Below are positions 27,387 to 36,482 of a stretch of 64,000 nt of DNA, one piece after another. Both the position numbers and the translations under genes were made by a program. The notes under the pieces are model-generated. The model saw only the letters and a list, made by a program, of their open reading frames with translations, was not told where the DNA came from and searched no databases. Source of the stretch: an uncultured Victivallaceae bacterium. GTDB lineage: Bacteria > Verrucomicrobiota > Lentisphaeria > Victivallales > Victivallaceae. The stretch's first letter is position 1. Each line of letters opens with the position of its first letter. The DNA is taken from contig CALXOD010000017.1 in the NCBI GenBank assembly GCA_944389925.1, positions 1 to 64,000 on the forward strand, in the 5' to 3' direction.

Positions 27387-28400
27387 TCAGTTCCCGGCTT
27401 CCGAATGCCGGAAATCCGGGGTGCACACGTCCCGAACAGTCTCCACCCGATGGAATCCGGCATCGTACAGACGCAGCAGCAGCAGCGTGATCAGTTCTTC
27501 CGGCGCACTCGCTCCGGCGCTGACGCCAACCGTACGCACCCGATTCAGTTGTGCCGGAACCAGTTCGTCGGGATGATCCAGCAGCAGGGCATTCCCATTG
27601 ACCGCCGCCGCCACCTCCCGCAGCCGGTTTGAATTAGAGCTGCGCGGCGAACCGATAATGAGCACCAGCTCTGCGCGGGCTGCGATCCGCCGCACCGCAT
27701 TCTGACGCTGCGCAGTGGCATAACAGACCCCCGCGCCCTGTTTCGGGACGATCCCGTAACGTTTCGTTACTTCCCGGCGCAACATTTCCACAAACTCCGG
27801 CTCCAGCGTTGTTTGCGAAACCAGCCGCAGAGGCCGCCCGTCCGCTTCCGGCAGAGCCGCCACGTCTTCCACCCGCTCCAGCAACCGGATGCCCCCCGGT
27901 TCCGCCTGTCCGAGGATTCCTTCCACTTCCGGGTGACCGCCATGCCCCACCAGCAGCACCAGCTCTCCCGCGGCAACACCAGCCGCCGCCGAAGCCTGAA
28001 CCCGTTTCACCAGCGGACAGGTGGCATCCACCACCCTGAGATGCCGGGCCCGGGCCTGCGCCTCCACCTGCCGGGACACGCCGTGGGCGCTGAACACCAG
28101 CGTCGCCCCCTCCGGCACTTCATCCGGGGATTCGACGAAATGCACACCACGCTTCCGCAGCCGGGAGACGATGAAATTGTTATGGACAATCTCGTGAAGC
28201 ACATACACTTCACCGGAAACGCCATCCAGCACATCCAACGCCCGACGAACCCCCGCGCACATACCGCGCGGTTCCGCCAGATACACCGTCCGTTCGCCAG
28301 CCGTCTCCGGCTGTCCCGGCAAGATCCGACGTCCCTTCTTTTCCCGGGTTACAACTCCGGTCCGGCCCTCCGGAACCGGCGGTCGGCAGACGTGTTCCAT
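27387..28400 (-). CDS. ispH: 4-hydroxy-3-methylbut-2-enyl diphosphate reductase IspH
   Basis: 337 aa. The three [4Fe-4S] cysteines are in PRGMCAGVRRA, DATCPLVKRV and GVCYATAQRQNAV. The substrate histidines are in EIVHNNFIV and GHGGHPEVEG, with the catalytic Glu in HPEVEG. SSNSNRLRE binds diphosphate. It makes IPP and DMAPP in the last step of the MEP pathway. About 37 extra residues precede the usual start (VYLAEPRG); the ATG at 28400 has no clear SD, and a GTG at 28286 would give the standard length. The gap to the upstream gene is 4 bp. NifU in the same run could supply its cluster. Confidence 0.95.
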   Translation of the reverse strand: MEHVCRPPVPEGRTGVVTREKKGRRILPGQPETAGERTVYLAEPRGMCAGVRRALDVLDGVSGEVYVLHEIVHNNFIVSRLRKRGVHFVESPDEVPEGATLVFSAHGVSRQVEAQARARHLRVVDATCPLVKRVQASAAAGVAAGELVLLVGHGGHPEVEGILGQAEPGGIRLLERVEDVAALPEADGRPLRLVSQTTLEPEFVEMLRREVTKRYGIVPKQGAGVCYATAQRQNAVRRIAARAELVLIIGSPRSSNSNRLREVAAAVNGNALLLDHPDELVPAQLNRVRTVGVSAGASAPEELITLLLLRLYDAGFHRVETVRDVCTPDFRHSEAGN

Positions 28401-28404
28401 AGGA

Positions 28405-29358
28405 TTAAATCAAGTCGAGTTGAGCGCGGTCGCCCCGTTCGGCGGCGCGAAGATTGAAAACCACACGCCGGGCGACGCGGAGGCAGGCCTCCGCCGTACT
28501 GCTGCCGAGGTGCGGCGTCAGAATCACCCGGTCAAGCCGACGCAGATCGCGCGCGGAATCGACGGGACGATATGGTTCATGGGCAAATACATCAAGCGCG
28601 GCTCCGGCAATCGTACCGGAGGCAATGGCGTCGTACAAAGCGTTTTCGTCCACCACCGAACCGCGGGCAGTATTAATGAGAATGGCGGAACGTTTCATCA
28701 ACCGGAGCCGGGCGGCGTTGATGAAATGAAAATTATCACTGCTGCTGGGAATGTGCAGCGAAACAAAATCAGCATCAGCCACCGCTTCCGAAAAATCGGA
28801 CGTCACCGTTTCAAAAAGCGACGGATCGGGATTTTCGCCCGTCCGATTGAAACCGGTCACACACATATCAAATCCAAGCGCGGCAATCCGGGCGGTCTGT
28901 CGTCCGATCCGGCCGCAGCCGACGACCAGCAACCGTTTACCGGCCAGTTCGACGCCGACACGGTTGTGCCAAGTACCGGCGCGAACCTCGGCAGCACAGA
29001 GACTGAGATGCCGGGCAGCGGTAATCATCGAACCGACGGAAAATTCCGCCACGGACCGCTCCAGCACACCGGGGGTATTGGTACAGAACAAGCCGCATTC
29101 CGCCGCGACCTTCCGATCTATGCCGTCGTAACCGACACCGAATCGGGCGACAACTCCGCCCGGCGGCAATGCCCGATAAAGCGCGCCGACGTACTTCCGG
29201 ACGCCGACAACGGCATGCCGGGCGCCGTGTTCGCGAATAATCGCGGCCAGTTCCTCTTCCCCGGGGGGACTCACGATGAATTCAAAATCCGGCAGACTGC
29301 GCAAATACTCCGCAGCCTTACCGTACTCCAATTCAGTGATCGCCACTTTGACCGACAT
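28405..29358 (-). CDS. D-isomer-specific 2-hydroxyacid dehydrogenase (phosphoglycerate dehydrogenase-like)
   Basis: 317 aa from the ATG at 29358 (GGAG at 6 nt); the longer frame would overlap nifU. NAD-binding motif LLVVGCGRIGRQTA, and the catalytic triad in INTARGSVVDE (Arg), DVFAHEPY (Glu) and ILTPHLGSSTAEA (His). There is no C-terminal ACT domain, so it is not a regulated long SerA. Setting beside glyA and serS hints at a role in serine synthesis (3-phosphoglycerate oxidation), but hydroxypyruvate, glyoxylate or another 2-hydroxyacid is possible. Gaps to its neighbours are 23 and 4 bp. Confidence 0.88.
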   Translation of the reverse strand: MSVKVAITELEYGKAAEYLRSLPDFEFIVSPPGEEELAAIIREHGARHAVVGVRKYVGALYRALPPGGVVARFGVGYDGIDRKVAAECGLFCTNTPGVLERSVAEFSVGSMITAARHLSLCAAEVRAGTWHNRVGVELAGKRLLVVGCGRIGRQTARIAALGFDMCVTGFNRTGENPDPSLFETVTSDFSEAVADADFVSLHIPSSSDNFHFINAARLRLMKRSAILINTARGSVVDENALYDAIASGTIAGAALDVFAHEPYRPVDSARDLRRLDRVILTPHLGSSTAEACLRVARRVVFNLRAAERGDRAQLDLI

Positions 29359-29381
29359 GCTGTGCTCCAAACGCCTTTTTT

Positions 29382-30236
29382 TCAGATGCTTTCCACCGTC
29401 AGTTCCGGAGAGACAAATTCCCGGAGCTTGTCTTCCACGGTATGCTTGAGCGTCGCTCCGGCCGCCGGACAGGAAGCGCAACGGCCCTGCAGTCGCACCA
29501 GTATCCGGGATCCCTGAATATCAATCAATTCGATACTGCCGCCATCCTGCTCCAGCAGAGGTTTTATTTCCTTGTCAATCACCTCCTGCACCCGCATCAC
29601 CCGCTGCATCACCGGCAACGAGGCAAACGTCGCCGCAGGCGCCGCAGCGGCGGCAGGAGCCGCAGCCCAGAGGTCGTCCAGAATCTGCTGAATTTCGTCC
29701 AGACAGGCGCCACAGGCACCACCGGCCTTGCAGTAATGAGTAATGTCCTCGGCCTTGTGCAGGTGGTTTTCCCGCGCCACCTTACGAATTTTCACATCAG
29801 TGACGCCGAAGCACTTGCACACGAGTTTCCCCTCATGATCGGCATCATCGCATTCGAAGGGATTTTTCTCGCCCCGGTAATGGGCAATCGCAGCCTGAAG
29901 CGCCTCCATCCCCATAACCGAACAGTGCATCTTTTCTTCGGGCAGTTCGCCCAGCAGTTTCACAATGTCCTGATTGGTGACTTTGGCCGCCTCGTCAAGC
30001 GTCATGCCTTTGATCAGGTCGGTCAGCGCGGAGCTGGAAGCAATGGCGCTGACGCAGCCGAAAGTCTTGAATCGGGCATCGGCGATGCGACCGTTTTCGT
30101 CCAGTTTGAAGGTCAGCCGGAGGGCGTCGCCGCAGCTGGCGTTGCCGACCTCCCCGACTCCGTCGGGATTTTCGATTTCACCGGCGTTGTGCGGATGCAG
30201 GAAATGTTCCATGACCTTGTCATTGTAGTTCCACAT
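29382..30236 (-). CDS. nifU: Fe-S cluster assembly scaffold NifU (three-domain form)
   Basis: 284 aa. Residues 1-125 are the IscU-like scaffold with its three cysteines: GNASCGDALR, TFGCVSAIASSS and KMHCSVMGMEAL. Residues ~135-190 are a BFD-type [2Fe-2S] domain (LVCKCFGVTD, HYCKAGGACGAC). After an Ala-rich linker, residues ~205-284 form the NifU C-terminal domain with GRCASCPAAGATLK. It builds Fe-S clusters and hands them to target proteins. No nif structural gene and no cysteine desulfurase is in the window, so it most likely serves general Fe-S proteins such as IspH two genes downstream. Confidence 0.94.
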   Translation of the reverse strand: MWNYNDKVMEHFLHPHNAGEIENPDGVGEVGNASCGDALRLTFKLDENGRIADARFKTFGCVSAIASSSALTDLIKGMTLDEAAKVTNQDIVKLLGELPEEKMHCSVMGMEALQAAIAHYRGEKNPFECDDADHEGKLVCKCFGVTDVKIRKVARENHLHKAEDITHYCKAGGACGACLDEIQQILDDLWAAAPAAAAAPAATFASLPVMQRVMRVQEVIDKEIKPLLEQDGGSIELIDIQGSRILVRLQGRCASCPAAGATLKHTVEDKLREFVSPELTVESI

Positions 30237-30265
30237 GAATTCACCTCATCATGATTTGGCGGATA

Positions 30266-32002
30266 TTATGCGTTCAACCGTTCCAGTTCCAGCGCGATCT
30301 GCCGCTTCATCTCCGCCGTCGCGGCAGCAAGATCCAGCAGTTCGGTATCACGGGAGACCCGGCGGCGGAACTCCACCTTGCCTTCGGCCAGGGACTTCGG
30401 CGACACCACCAACCGGAGCGGAATCCCCAGCAGGTCCGCATCGCTGAACATGAATCCGGCCTTTTCTCCCCGGTCGTCGTAAAGCACCTCCACCCCTGCG
30501 GCACAGAGTTCCTCGTAGAGCCGGTCCGCAGCCTCGCCCACGCCGTCGCGGTTCGGATTGAGCGCGCACAGCTGCACCTGATACGGCGCAATCGACATCG
30601 GCCAGATCGGACCATAGTCGTCACACGACTGCTCCAGCACCGCCGCCATGGAGCGTCCGACACCGATACCATAACACCCCATCACCATCGGGTGCGATTT
30701 GCCGTCCCGGTCAAGGTAATCGCAGTGCATCGGCTCGGAATACTTGGTACCGAGCTGGAAAATGTTTCCGACTTCGATTCCGCGAGTCATCATCAGCGGC
30801 TTGCCGGTCAACGGGCACGGATCGCCTTCCCGAACGGTGGCGATGTCGGCAACGGTCACCGCCGCACCGGCAAGATCGCGGTCAAAATTAAAATTCCGGT
30901 AATGGTAATCGGGTTCATTTGCCCCGACCACCAGATTGGAAGACTCGGCAGCGGAGCGATCGACCACAATCCGCACCCGGGCCGGATCAACCGAAAGCGG
31001 CGACGCATACCCCGGAACACAACCGACGGAGCGGATTGACTCGTCATCGGCAAACTTCAGCTCGGAAGCCTGCACCAGGTTGCCCAGCTTGCTCTCATTG
31101 ACCTCAAAATCTCCACGGATCATCGCAAAAATCAGCTCGCCGGTCTGCACATTCTGGAAAAACACCGCCTTGCCGGTCTGCTCCGCTCCCACCCCCAGAA
31201 AGCGCGCCACCTCCTCAATGGAAGTCTGACCGGGCGTATGAACTTTTTCCAACGGCAGCGGCGCGGATTTTTCAAACTTCCAGTTGGCCACAGCGATCTC
31301 CCGGTTGGCGCGATAGGTATAATCCGGGCTGGTGAAGATCGTGTCTTCCCCGCATTCGCAAATCGCCATGAATTCATGCGACACCTTGCCGCCCATCATA
31401 CCGGAATTGGACTCGATCGACAGCACGTTCTTCATGCCGATCCGCCGGAAAATCCGTTCGTAAGCAGCATGGGCACGCTGATAATACGCCTCCAGATCCT
31501 CCTGCGACACGTGGAAGGAATAGGCGTCCTTCATGGTAAATTCCCGCACCCGGATCATCCCCGCCCGGGGCCGGGCTTCGTCGCGATACTTGGTCTGAAT
31601 CTGATAGAGCATGACCGGAAGCTGTTTGTAACTGTTGATCTCGCTGCGAACCAGTTGAACGATCGCCTCCTCGTGAGTCATGGCCAGAAGCATCCGCTTG
31701 CCGTTGCGGTCCACAAAACGGAGCAGTTCCTGCCCGACGGACTGATAACGGCCGGATTCCTCCCATAATTCGGCGGGCAGCACAACCGGCATGAGCACTT
31801 CCTGCCCATCAATACGGTTCATCTCCTCGCGGATGATCGCCTCAATTTTCTGAACGATCCGCTTGCCGATCGGCAGCAGAGAGTAGATACCGGCCGAAAC
31901 CGGACGGATATAACCGCCCCGGATCAGAAATTTGTGGCTGACGGTCCGGGCGTCCTTGGGATCTTCCTTGATCCGGCGGCCGACGAGTCTGGACATGCGC
32001 AT
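30266..32002 (-). CDS. proS: prolyl-tRNA synthetase (bacterial type)
   Basis: 578 aa from the ATG at 32002, which follows AGGAAG; an ATG ten codons upstream has no SD. Class II core: RPVSAGIYSLLPIGKR, TKYRDEARPRAGMIRVREF (motif 2) and MKDAYSFH. The large insertion/editing domain lies at ~220-400 (GKAVFFQNVQTGELIFAMI). Then GIEVGNIFQLGTKYSEPM and MGCYGIGVGRSMAAV (motif 3), with the anticodon-binding domain at the end (YDDRGEKAGFMFSDADLLG). It charges tRNA-Pro and edits Ala-tRNA-Pro. It is the first gene of the seven-gene run and has its own promoter at 32054-32082. Confidence 0.95.
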   Translation of the reverse strand: MRMSRLVGRRIKEDPKDARTVSHKFLIRGGYIRPVSAGIYSLLPIGKRIVQKIEAIIREEMNRIDGQEVLMPVVLPAELWEESGRYQSVGQELLRFVDRNGKRMLLAMTHEEAIVQLVRSEINSYKQLPVMLYQIQTKYRDEARPRAGMIRVREFTMKDAYSFHVSQEDLEAYYQRAHAAYERIFRRIGMKNVLSIESNSGMMGGKVSHEFMAICECGEDTIFTSPDYTYRANREIAVANWKFEKSAPLPLEKVHTPGQTSIEEVARFLGVGAEQTGKAVFFQNVQTGELIFAMIRGDFEVNESKLGNLVQASELKFADDESIRSVGCVPGYASPLSVDPARVRIVVDRSAAESSNLVVGANEPDYHYRNFNFDRDLAGAAVTVADIATVREGDPCPLTGKPLMMTRGIEVGNIFQLGTKYSEPMHCDYLDRDGKSHPMVMGCYGIGVGRSMAAVLEQSCDDYGPIWPMSIAPYQVQLCALNPNRDGVGEAADRLYEELCAAGVEVLYDDRGEKAGFMFSDADLLGIPLRLVVSPKSLAEGKVEFRRRVSRDTELLDLAAATAEMKRQIALELERLNA

Positions 32003-32053
32003 GATGGTTGTCTTCCTGTCATTCAAAAACATGATTGATTCTGTTCATCTGAC

Positions 32054-32082
32054 AATATACACGCCCTTGGCCCCGGCGGCAA
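32054..32082 (-). promoter_or_regulatory. promoter of the proS operon
   Basis: Minus strand: TTGCCG (32077-32082), 17-bp spacer, TATATT (32054-32059). It lies about 50 bp before the proS start. Confidence 0.7.
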
Positions 32083-32111
32083 GTGCAACGCCGCGAGAAA
32101 CCATGACGGGT

Positions 32112-32140
32112 TTGCTTTTTTCCGCCGGGAAGGATATTGT
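32112..32140 (+). promoter_or_regulatory. promoter of the glutamate dehydrogenase gene
   Basis: TTGCTT (32112-32117), 17-bp spacer, TATTGT (32135-32140). It diverges from the proS promoter, about 85 bp before the ATG at 32225. Confidence 0.65.
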
Positions 32141-32224
32141 AAATCCGGACAGCATTGCGCCGACCGTTATCCTCCCCCGAGGGAGGAACGGCGGAGCCAA
32201 TCAGCAAATCGGAGGCATTCTGCT

Positions 32225-35194
32225 ATGAATTCGATGGAAAAAATCGTGGAACGACAGCGGGAAAAACTCGGTGACGCCTATCGCCTGCTGCATGAAGTCA
32301 TGCCGGAATTCTTTTTCCGGACAATGGGAGATCGTCTGGGCGACGTGCTGCCGCTGCTGTGCAATCTTGACCCCTCCTCCGGCATTCGCCGGGCGGAAAT
32401 CAATGCGGAAACCCTGCTGGTCTATTTTCGCAGTCCCGAAGCCAATCCCACGGTCACCAGCCGCCGGATGGCCGTCGGCCACCTGAATTCCGCCGCCGTG
32501 CATCAGGCGGTCAAACCGCTGCTGTTTGACGGAAAACCTTACACCCTGGTGGTGGAACATTATATTGCCGGTACTCCGGCCCGGAGTGAAGCCCACATCT
32601 CCCTGGAGGAATTGCAGGCTGCCTACCGACGCCTGTTCGGCGCCGGACGGGAAGAGGAACTGCGGGAAATTCACGGCCGCATCAATTTCGCCGCCGTCGC
32701 GGATCTGGATGCGGAGCGGCTGGCTCAGCGTATCCGCGCGGCGCTGGACGCTCAGAACAGCGACACCGTCCGCGCGGAACTGGAAAACTGGGAGGACGAC
32801 ACAGTCCGGCTCACCGTTTCTCTGGCCCAGCCGGTCCCTCAGCCCGATCTTTTCCACCAGCTGATTGAAGCGGTCGATCTGGCCGGATTCGAACCACGTC
32901 GCGCCTATTTCCGGGAGCTGACGTTCCATGATCACGACGAGGATTTCCACCACCAGCCGGTGATGGTAACCACGCTCTATCTCGCCACCCGCACCGGCGG
33001 TAAACCGGATGCTGCAGCGCTGGCGCGACTGTTGGAATATGTCCGGCTGATCAATTACGTTGAAATGGATGACCTGCTGCATCGGGAACTGGTACGGCGC
33101 CACCATTTTCATATTGAAGACGCCAATTTCATCCGCGCCGTCGGAGAATTCGTCCACGGACAGCTTGCCTTCGTCGACCGGAATGCCTATAATTATGATG
33201 ACATTTTCCGGTTTCTCGCCCTCTATCCGGCCTTGTCGGCCCGGCTGGCGGCGGCGTTCCGGCGGCGGTTCGCACCGGGAAATACCTCGGACGAGCCGCT
33301 CCACCTGCAGGAATTCGAAGCGGAAACCGCCCGTATCAATTCCGGAGACCCGGATAAGGACCATCTGGTGCGCAACGTTTTCCGGGCCGCGGCCGACTTC
33401 CTGGCACACATCCGCAAAACCAATTTCTTCGCTCCGGAAAAATCGGCGCTCTCCTTCCGGCTCGATCCCGGATTCATGCAGTTCTATCTGCAGCTCGGCA
33501 ACGGCTATGCCGAGGCGTTTCCGCCGGAACGGCCTCACGGAGTGTTTTTCTTCCACCGGCGCGGCGCGATCGGGTACCAGATCCGCTTTTCGGAAATCGC
33601 ACGCGGCGGCTGGCGTACAGTCATTCCCATGCGTTCCGCCAACGAGCTGGAGGCTTTCGACAACTATGCCGCGGCCAAAGACGAACTTTTCCGGGAAGTC
33701 TATGTGCTGGCACACACCCAGCACCTCAAAAACAAGGACATCTACGAAGGCGGCTCGAAAATGATCACGCTGCTGGATCCGGTCGAATCCCGTACCGGCA
33801 TCAAGCCGATGCTCTGGCAGGCCCAGCGCTGTATCTTCCAGGCTTTCCTGACGCTGATCAACTACGATGAAAACGGCCGGCTGCGGGACCAGACCGTCAC
33901 CGACCGGCTGGGCCGCCGCGAAATCATCGAAATCGGCCCGGATGAAAATATGTTTGACCCGATGATTCTCTGGATGGGGGAATATGCCGCCGAACAGGGA
34001 TACACGCTCGGTTCCGGCATCATTTCCGGCAAGCCGGGTGCGGGCATCAACCACAAGGAATACGGTGTTACCAGCTTCGGCGTACACCAGTATCTTCTGA
34101 AAACACTGGAAGAACTGGGGATCGACCCGACCCGGGACGAATTCAGCATCAAAATCTCCGGCGGCCCCGCCGGGGACGTCGCCGGTAATGAATTGAAACT
34201 CCTGCTGGCAGGTGATGACGCCGGTCGGCCGCTTTATCCGGGACTGCGCCTGGTCGCCATCACCGACGGACCGGCCGTTGCTTTTGATCCGGAAGGGCTG
34301 GACCGCGAAGAGTTGCAGCGACTGCTCTTCCGTGGCGCACTGGATGAATTCAATCCGGAAAAGTTGCGCGGGGAAGGTGCGTCCATTCTGTACGCCGCTC
34401 CGGTCGTCCGCGACGACGAGGAACGCCATGAGCTGGTCGTACGGCGGGATGGGAAACTGGAAAAAACCACCGTTTCGCGCGATGATTTCATGCGGCTGTT
34501 CCAGCAGAACCTGACGCATTACGCCGACGTGTTCATTCCCGCCGGAGGCCGGCCTTCGACGATTGATGTGCCGAACGTGCCGGATTACTTCCCCGGCAAC
34601 CGGCCATCCTTCCGGGCAATCGTGGAGGGAGCCAACTCCTTCATCACGCCCGCCGCGCGCGAGGAAATCCAGAAACGGGGTGTCCTGATTATCAAAGACG
34701 CTTCCGCTAACAAATGCGGCGTGATCACCTCTTCCTACGAAATTCTGGCCGGATTGATGTTGAGCGAGGAAGAATTCAAGGAAGTCAAGCCGGAACTGGT
34801 CCGGGAAGTCAAGGAAATCCTCCGGAGCCGTGCCCGGCGGGAAGCGGACTGGCTGTACGCCCATTTCCACTCTGAAGGGATGCCGCTCACCCGGCTGACC
34901 GATCGCCTGAGCCGGGAAATCAACAACGCCAATGACCGGATTTTCGCCTATCTCGGACAACATCCGGAAATGGTAACCGACCGTCTTCTCGAATCGCATC
35001 TGCCGCCACTCTTCTCCGACCGTTTCGCGGATCGCCCGGCGCGGCTTCCGGCGGAATACCGTCGGGCCATCGCCTCGGTGGAACTGGCCTGCCGCATGGT
35101 TTACGCCCTGGAAGGCGGAGACCTCGGCCGGCAGCTCTTCATGCTGCTGAACGACCGCGAAAAAGAAGCATGCCAACCGAACCGGGAGGAATAA
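32225..35194 (+). CDS. large NAD-dependent glutamate dehydrogenase (GDH2-like, ~110 kDa)
   Basis: 989 aa, twice the size of the hexameric enzymes and close to the fungal GDH2 class. The N-terminal ~400 residues are a poorly conserved regulatory part. The catalytic part has FSEIARGGWRTVIPMRS, DIYEGGSKMITLLDP (~505), GSGIISGKPGAGINHKEYG, ISGGPAGDVAGNE (~645) and VEGANSFITPAARE. KDASANKCGVITSSYEILAG (~830) is the NAD-domain signature. It deaminates glutamate to 2-oxoglutarate, mainly for catabolism. The gene lacks TTA, CTA and TCA codons entirely, so its antisense strand is open throughout. It is followed 3 bp later by a GNAT gene. Confidence 0.9.
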   Translation: MNSMEKIVERQREKLGDAYRLLHEVMPEFFFRTMGDRLGDVLPLLCNLDPSSGIRRAEINAETLLVYFRSPEANPTVTSRRMAVGHLNSAAVHQAVKPLLFDGKPYTLVVEHYIAGTPARSEAHISLEELQAAYRRLFGAGREEELREIHGRINFAAVADLDAERLAQRIRAALDAQNSDTVRAELENWEDDTVRLTVSLAQPVPQPDLFHQLIEAVDLAGFEPRRAYFRELTFHDHDEDFHHQPVMVTTLYLATRTGGKPDAAALARLLEYVRLINYVEMDDLLHRELVRRHHFHIEDANFIRAVGEFVHGQLAFVDRNAYNYDDIFRFLALYPALSARLAAAFRRRFAPGNTSDEPLHLQEFEAETARINSGDPDKDHLVRNVFRAAADFLAHIRKTNFFAPEKSALSFRLDPGFMQFYLQLGNGYAEAFPPERPHGVFFFHRRGAIGYQIRFSEIARGGWRTVIPMRSANELEAFDNYAAAKDELFREVYVLAHTQHLKNKDIYEGGSKMITLLDPVESRTGIKPMLWQAQRCIFQAFLTLINYDENGRLRDQTVTDRLGRREIIEIGPDENMFDPMILWMGEYAAEQGYTLGSGIISGKPGAGINHKEYGVTSFGVHQYLLKTLEELGIDPTRDEFSIKISGGPAGDVAGNELKLLLAGDDAGRPLYPGLRLVAITDGPAVAFDPEGLDREELQRLLFRGALDEFNPEKLRGEGASILYAAPVVRDDEERHELVVRRDGKLEKTTVSRDDFMRLFQQNLTHYADVFIPAGGRPSTIDVPNVPDYFPGNRPSFRAIVEGANSFITPAAREEIQKRGVLIIKDASANKCGVITSSYEILAGLMLSEEEFKEVKPELVREVKEILRSRARREADWLYAHFHSEGMPLTRLTDRLSREINNANDRIFAYLGQHPEMVTDRLLESHLPPLFSDRFADRPARLPAEYRRAIASVELACRMVYALEGGDLGRQLFMLLNDREKEACQPNREE

Positions 35195-35197
35195 CGT

Positions 35198-35698
35198 ATG
35201 ATCAGAATCAGAACGTTCCAAGATGAAGACGCAGAGGCTGTGGCCAAACTGGTTTACGACTCCTTCCGCTCCTTTCTGGGAGAACGGTTGGGAGACCGGT
35301 TCGAAGAGCTCTGCCCGCAGCTGTCGGCGGATCATTACCGGAAAACAGCATTGCATCGTACCGAGGATGTGGAAACGGTCTCTTTCGTCGCGGAGGAAGA
35401 CGGCCAGGTGGTGGGTTTTCTGCAGGCGGAGGCGCGGGCGTTCGGCCTGGGCAGCCTTAATTTGATCGCCACGGCGCCGGGCAGTGCCGGCAAAGGCATC
35501 GGATCAAGCCTCTTTGAGGCGGCCTATCAATTCTGGACCGAACGCAGATTGCGCAAGATCATCACCAGTGTCGCCGCCTGCAACAAGACGGCGCTGGCAT
35601 ACTACCTGCGGCACGACTTCGTTCCGGAAGGATACCGCAAAGACCACTTTTTCCCCGGGGTGGATGATATTGAACTGGCCCGCTTTCTACATTACTGA
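35198..35698 (+). CDS. GNAT-family N-acetyltransferase
   Basis: 166 aa. A typical single GNAT domain: IRIRTFQDEDAEAVAKLVYD at the start, and the acetyl-CoA loop TAPGSAGKGIGSSLFEAA (the Q/R-x-x-G-x-G/A element). ITSVAACNKTALAYYLRHDF follows near the C-terminus with the usual Asn-Ala/Tyr pair. The substrate is unknown. It begins 3 bp after the glutamate dehydrogenase stop, so the two are translationally linked; the partner substrate could be a small amine or a protein N-terminus. Confidence 0.88.
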   Translation: MIRIRTFQDEDAEAVAKLVYDSFRSFLGERLGDRFEELCPQLSADHYRKTALHRTEDVETVSFVAEEDGQVVGFLQAEARAFGLGSLNLIATAPGSAGKGIGSSLFEAAYQFWTERRLRKIITSVAACNKTALAYYLRHDFVPEGYRKDHFFPGVDDIELARFLHY

Positions 35699-35729
35699 AA
35701 CGGCTTTGCATGTTTTTTAAAGGAGGACG

Positions 35730-36482
35730 ATGAAAAAAATCGCCGTCATTACCGGCGTTTCCGGAGGCTTGGGCGCCGCTCTGGCGCGGGAATTCCGCCG
35801 ACACGACTTTCTGGTGATCGGGCTTTCCCGCACCCCGCCGTCGGAAGGGGTGGTGGATGAATTCGTCGCCGCGGATCTGACCGATCCCGCGTTTCGGGAA
35901 AGCCTGGTGCGTGACCTCACCGCCCGTTTCGGTCGTATCGACATCCTGATCAACAACGCCGGGATCGGCGCATACGCCACCTGGGAAGAGCTGGATGAAA
36001 CCGCATTGCGGCGATTGTTTGAAATCGATTTCTTCGCCCCTGTGGCTCTGGTCCGCGCCATGATGCCATTGCTGACGGCGGCGTCCGGTACGGTGGTCAA
36101 TATCTCTTCGGTAGCAGCCTCGGTACCGGTCGCCTGCATGGGAGCATACAATGCGGCGAAAGCGGCGTTGCGGCTCTTTTCCGAATCGCTCCGTCCGGAG
36201 GTCACGGGACGGGGCATTCATGTAGTTACGGTCTGCCCGGGACGAATCGAAACGGGATTTTCCCGACGGGCGCTGGGCGGGCGTAAACCGCCGGAGACGC
36301 CGGGACACGGCAGCGCCACGGCGGTCGGGCTGGCCCGCCGGGTATATCGTGCCTGCGCCGCCCGGCGGCGCGAGGTGATTTATCCGGCCTGGTACGGCTG
36401 GGTAATGACGTTTGTCCGTATTTTCCCCGGCATCAACGAATACGCCAACCGGAAAATCTGGCATCTGGATCATGAAAACTAA
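35730..36482 (+). CDS. short-chain dehydrogenase/reductase
   Basis: 250 aa. Classical SDR: TGVSGGLGAAL (the TGxxxGxG coenzyme loop), ILINNAGIGAYA, the catalytic Ser in NISSVAAS, and YNAAKAALR (Tyr-x-x-x-Lys), then VCPGRIETGF. NAD(P)-dependent oxidation or reduction of an unknown alcohol or ketone, with the C-terminal helix typical of DltE/YqjQ-like members. AGGAGG lies 6 nt before the ATG. It overlaps the following secreted-protein gene by 11 bp. Confidence 0.9.
   Translation: MKKIAVITGVSGGLGAALAREFRRHDFLVIGLSRTPPSEGVVDEFVAADLTDPAFRESLVRDLTARFGRIDILINNAGIGAYATWEELDETALRRLFEIDFFAPVALVRAMMPLLTAASGTVVNISSVAASVPVACMGAYNAAKAALRLFSESLRPEVTGRGIHVVTVCPGRIETGFSRRALGGRKPPETPGHGSATAVGLARRVYRACAARRREVIYPAWYGWVMTFVRIFPGINEYANRKIWHLDHEN

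Noticed and set aside
29382-30236. nifU as a sign of nitrogen fixation
   Set aside because: No nifHDK or other nif gene is present. NifU-type scaffolds serve general Fe-S assembly in many anaerobes.
32201-35356. 1051-codon open frame antisense to the glutamate dehydrogenase
   Set aside because: It is codon-aligned with the real gene and explained by absence of TTA, CTA and TCA codons. The composition is not protein-like and there is no SD.
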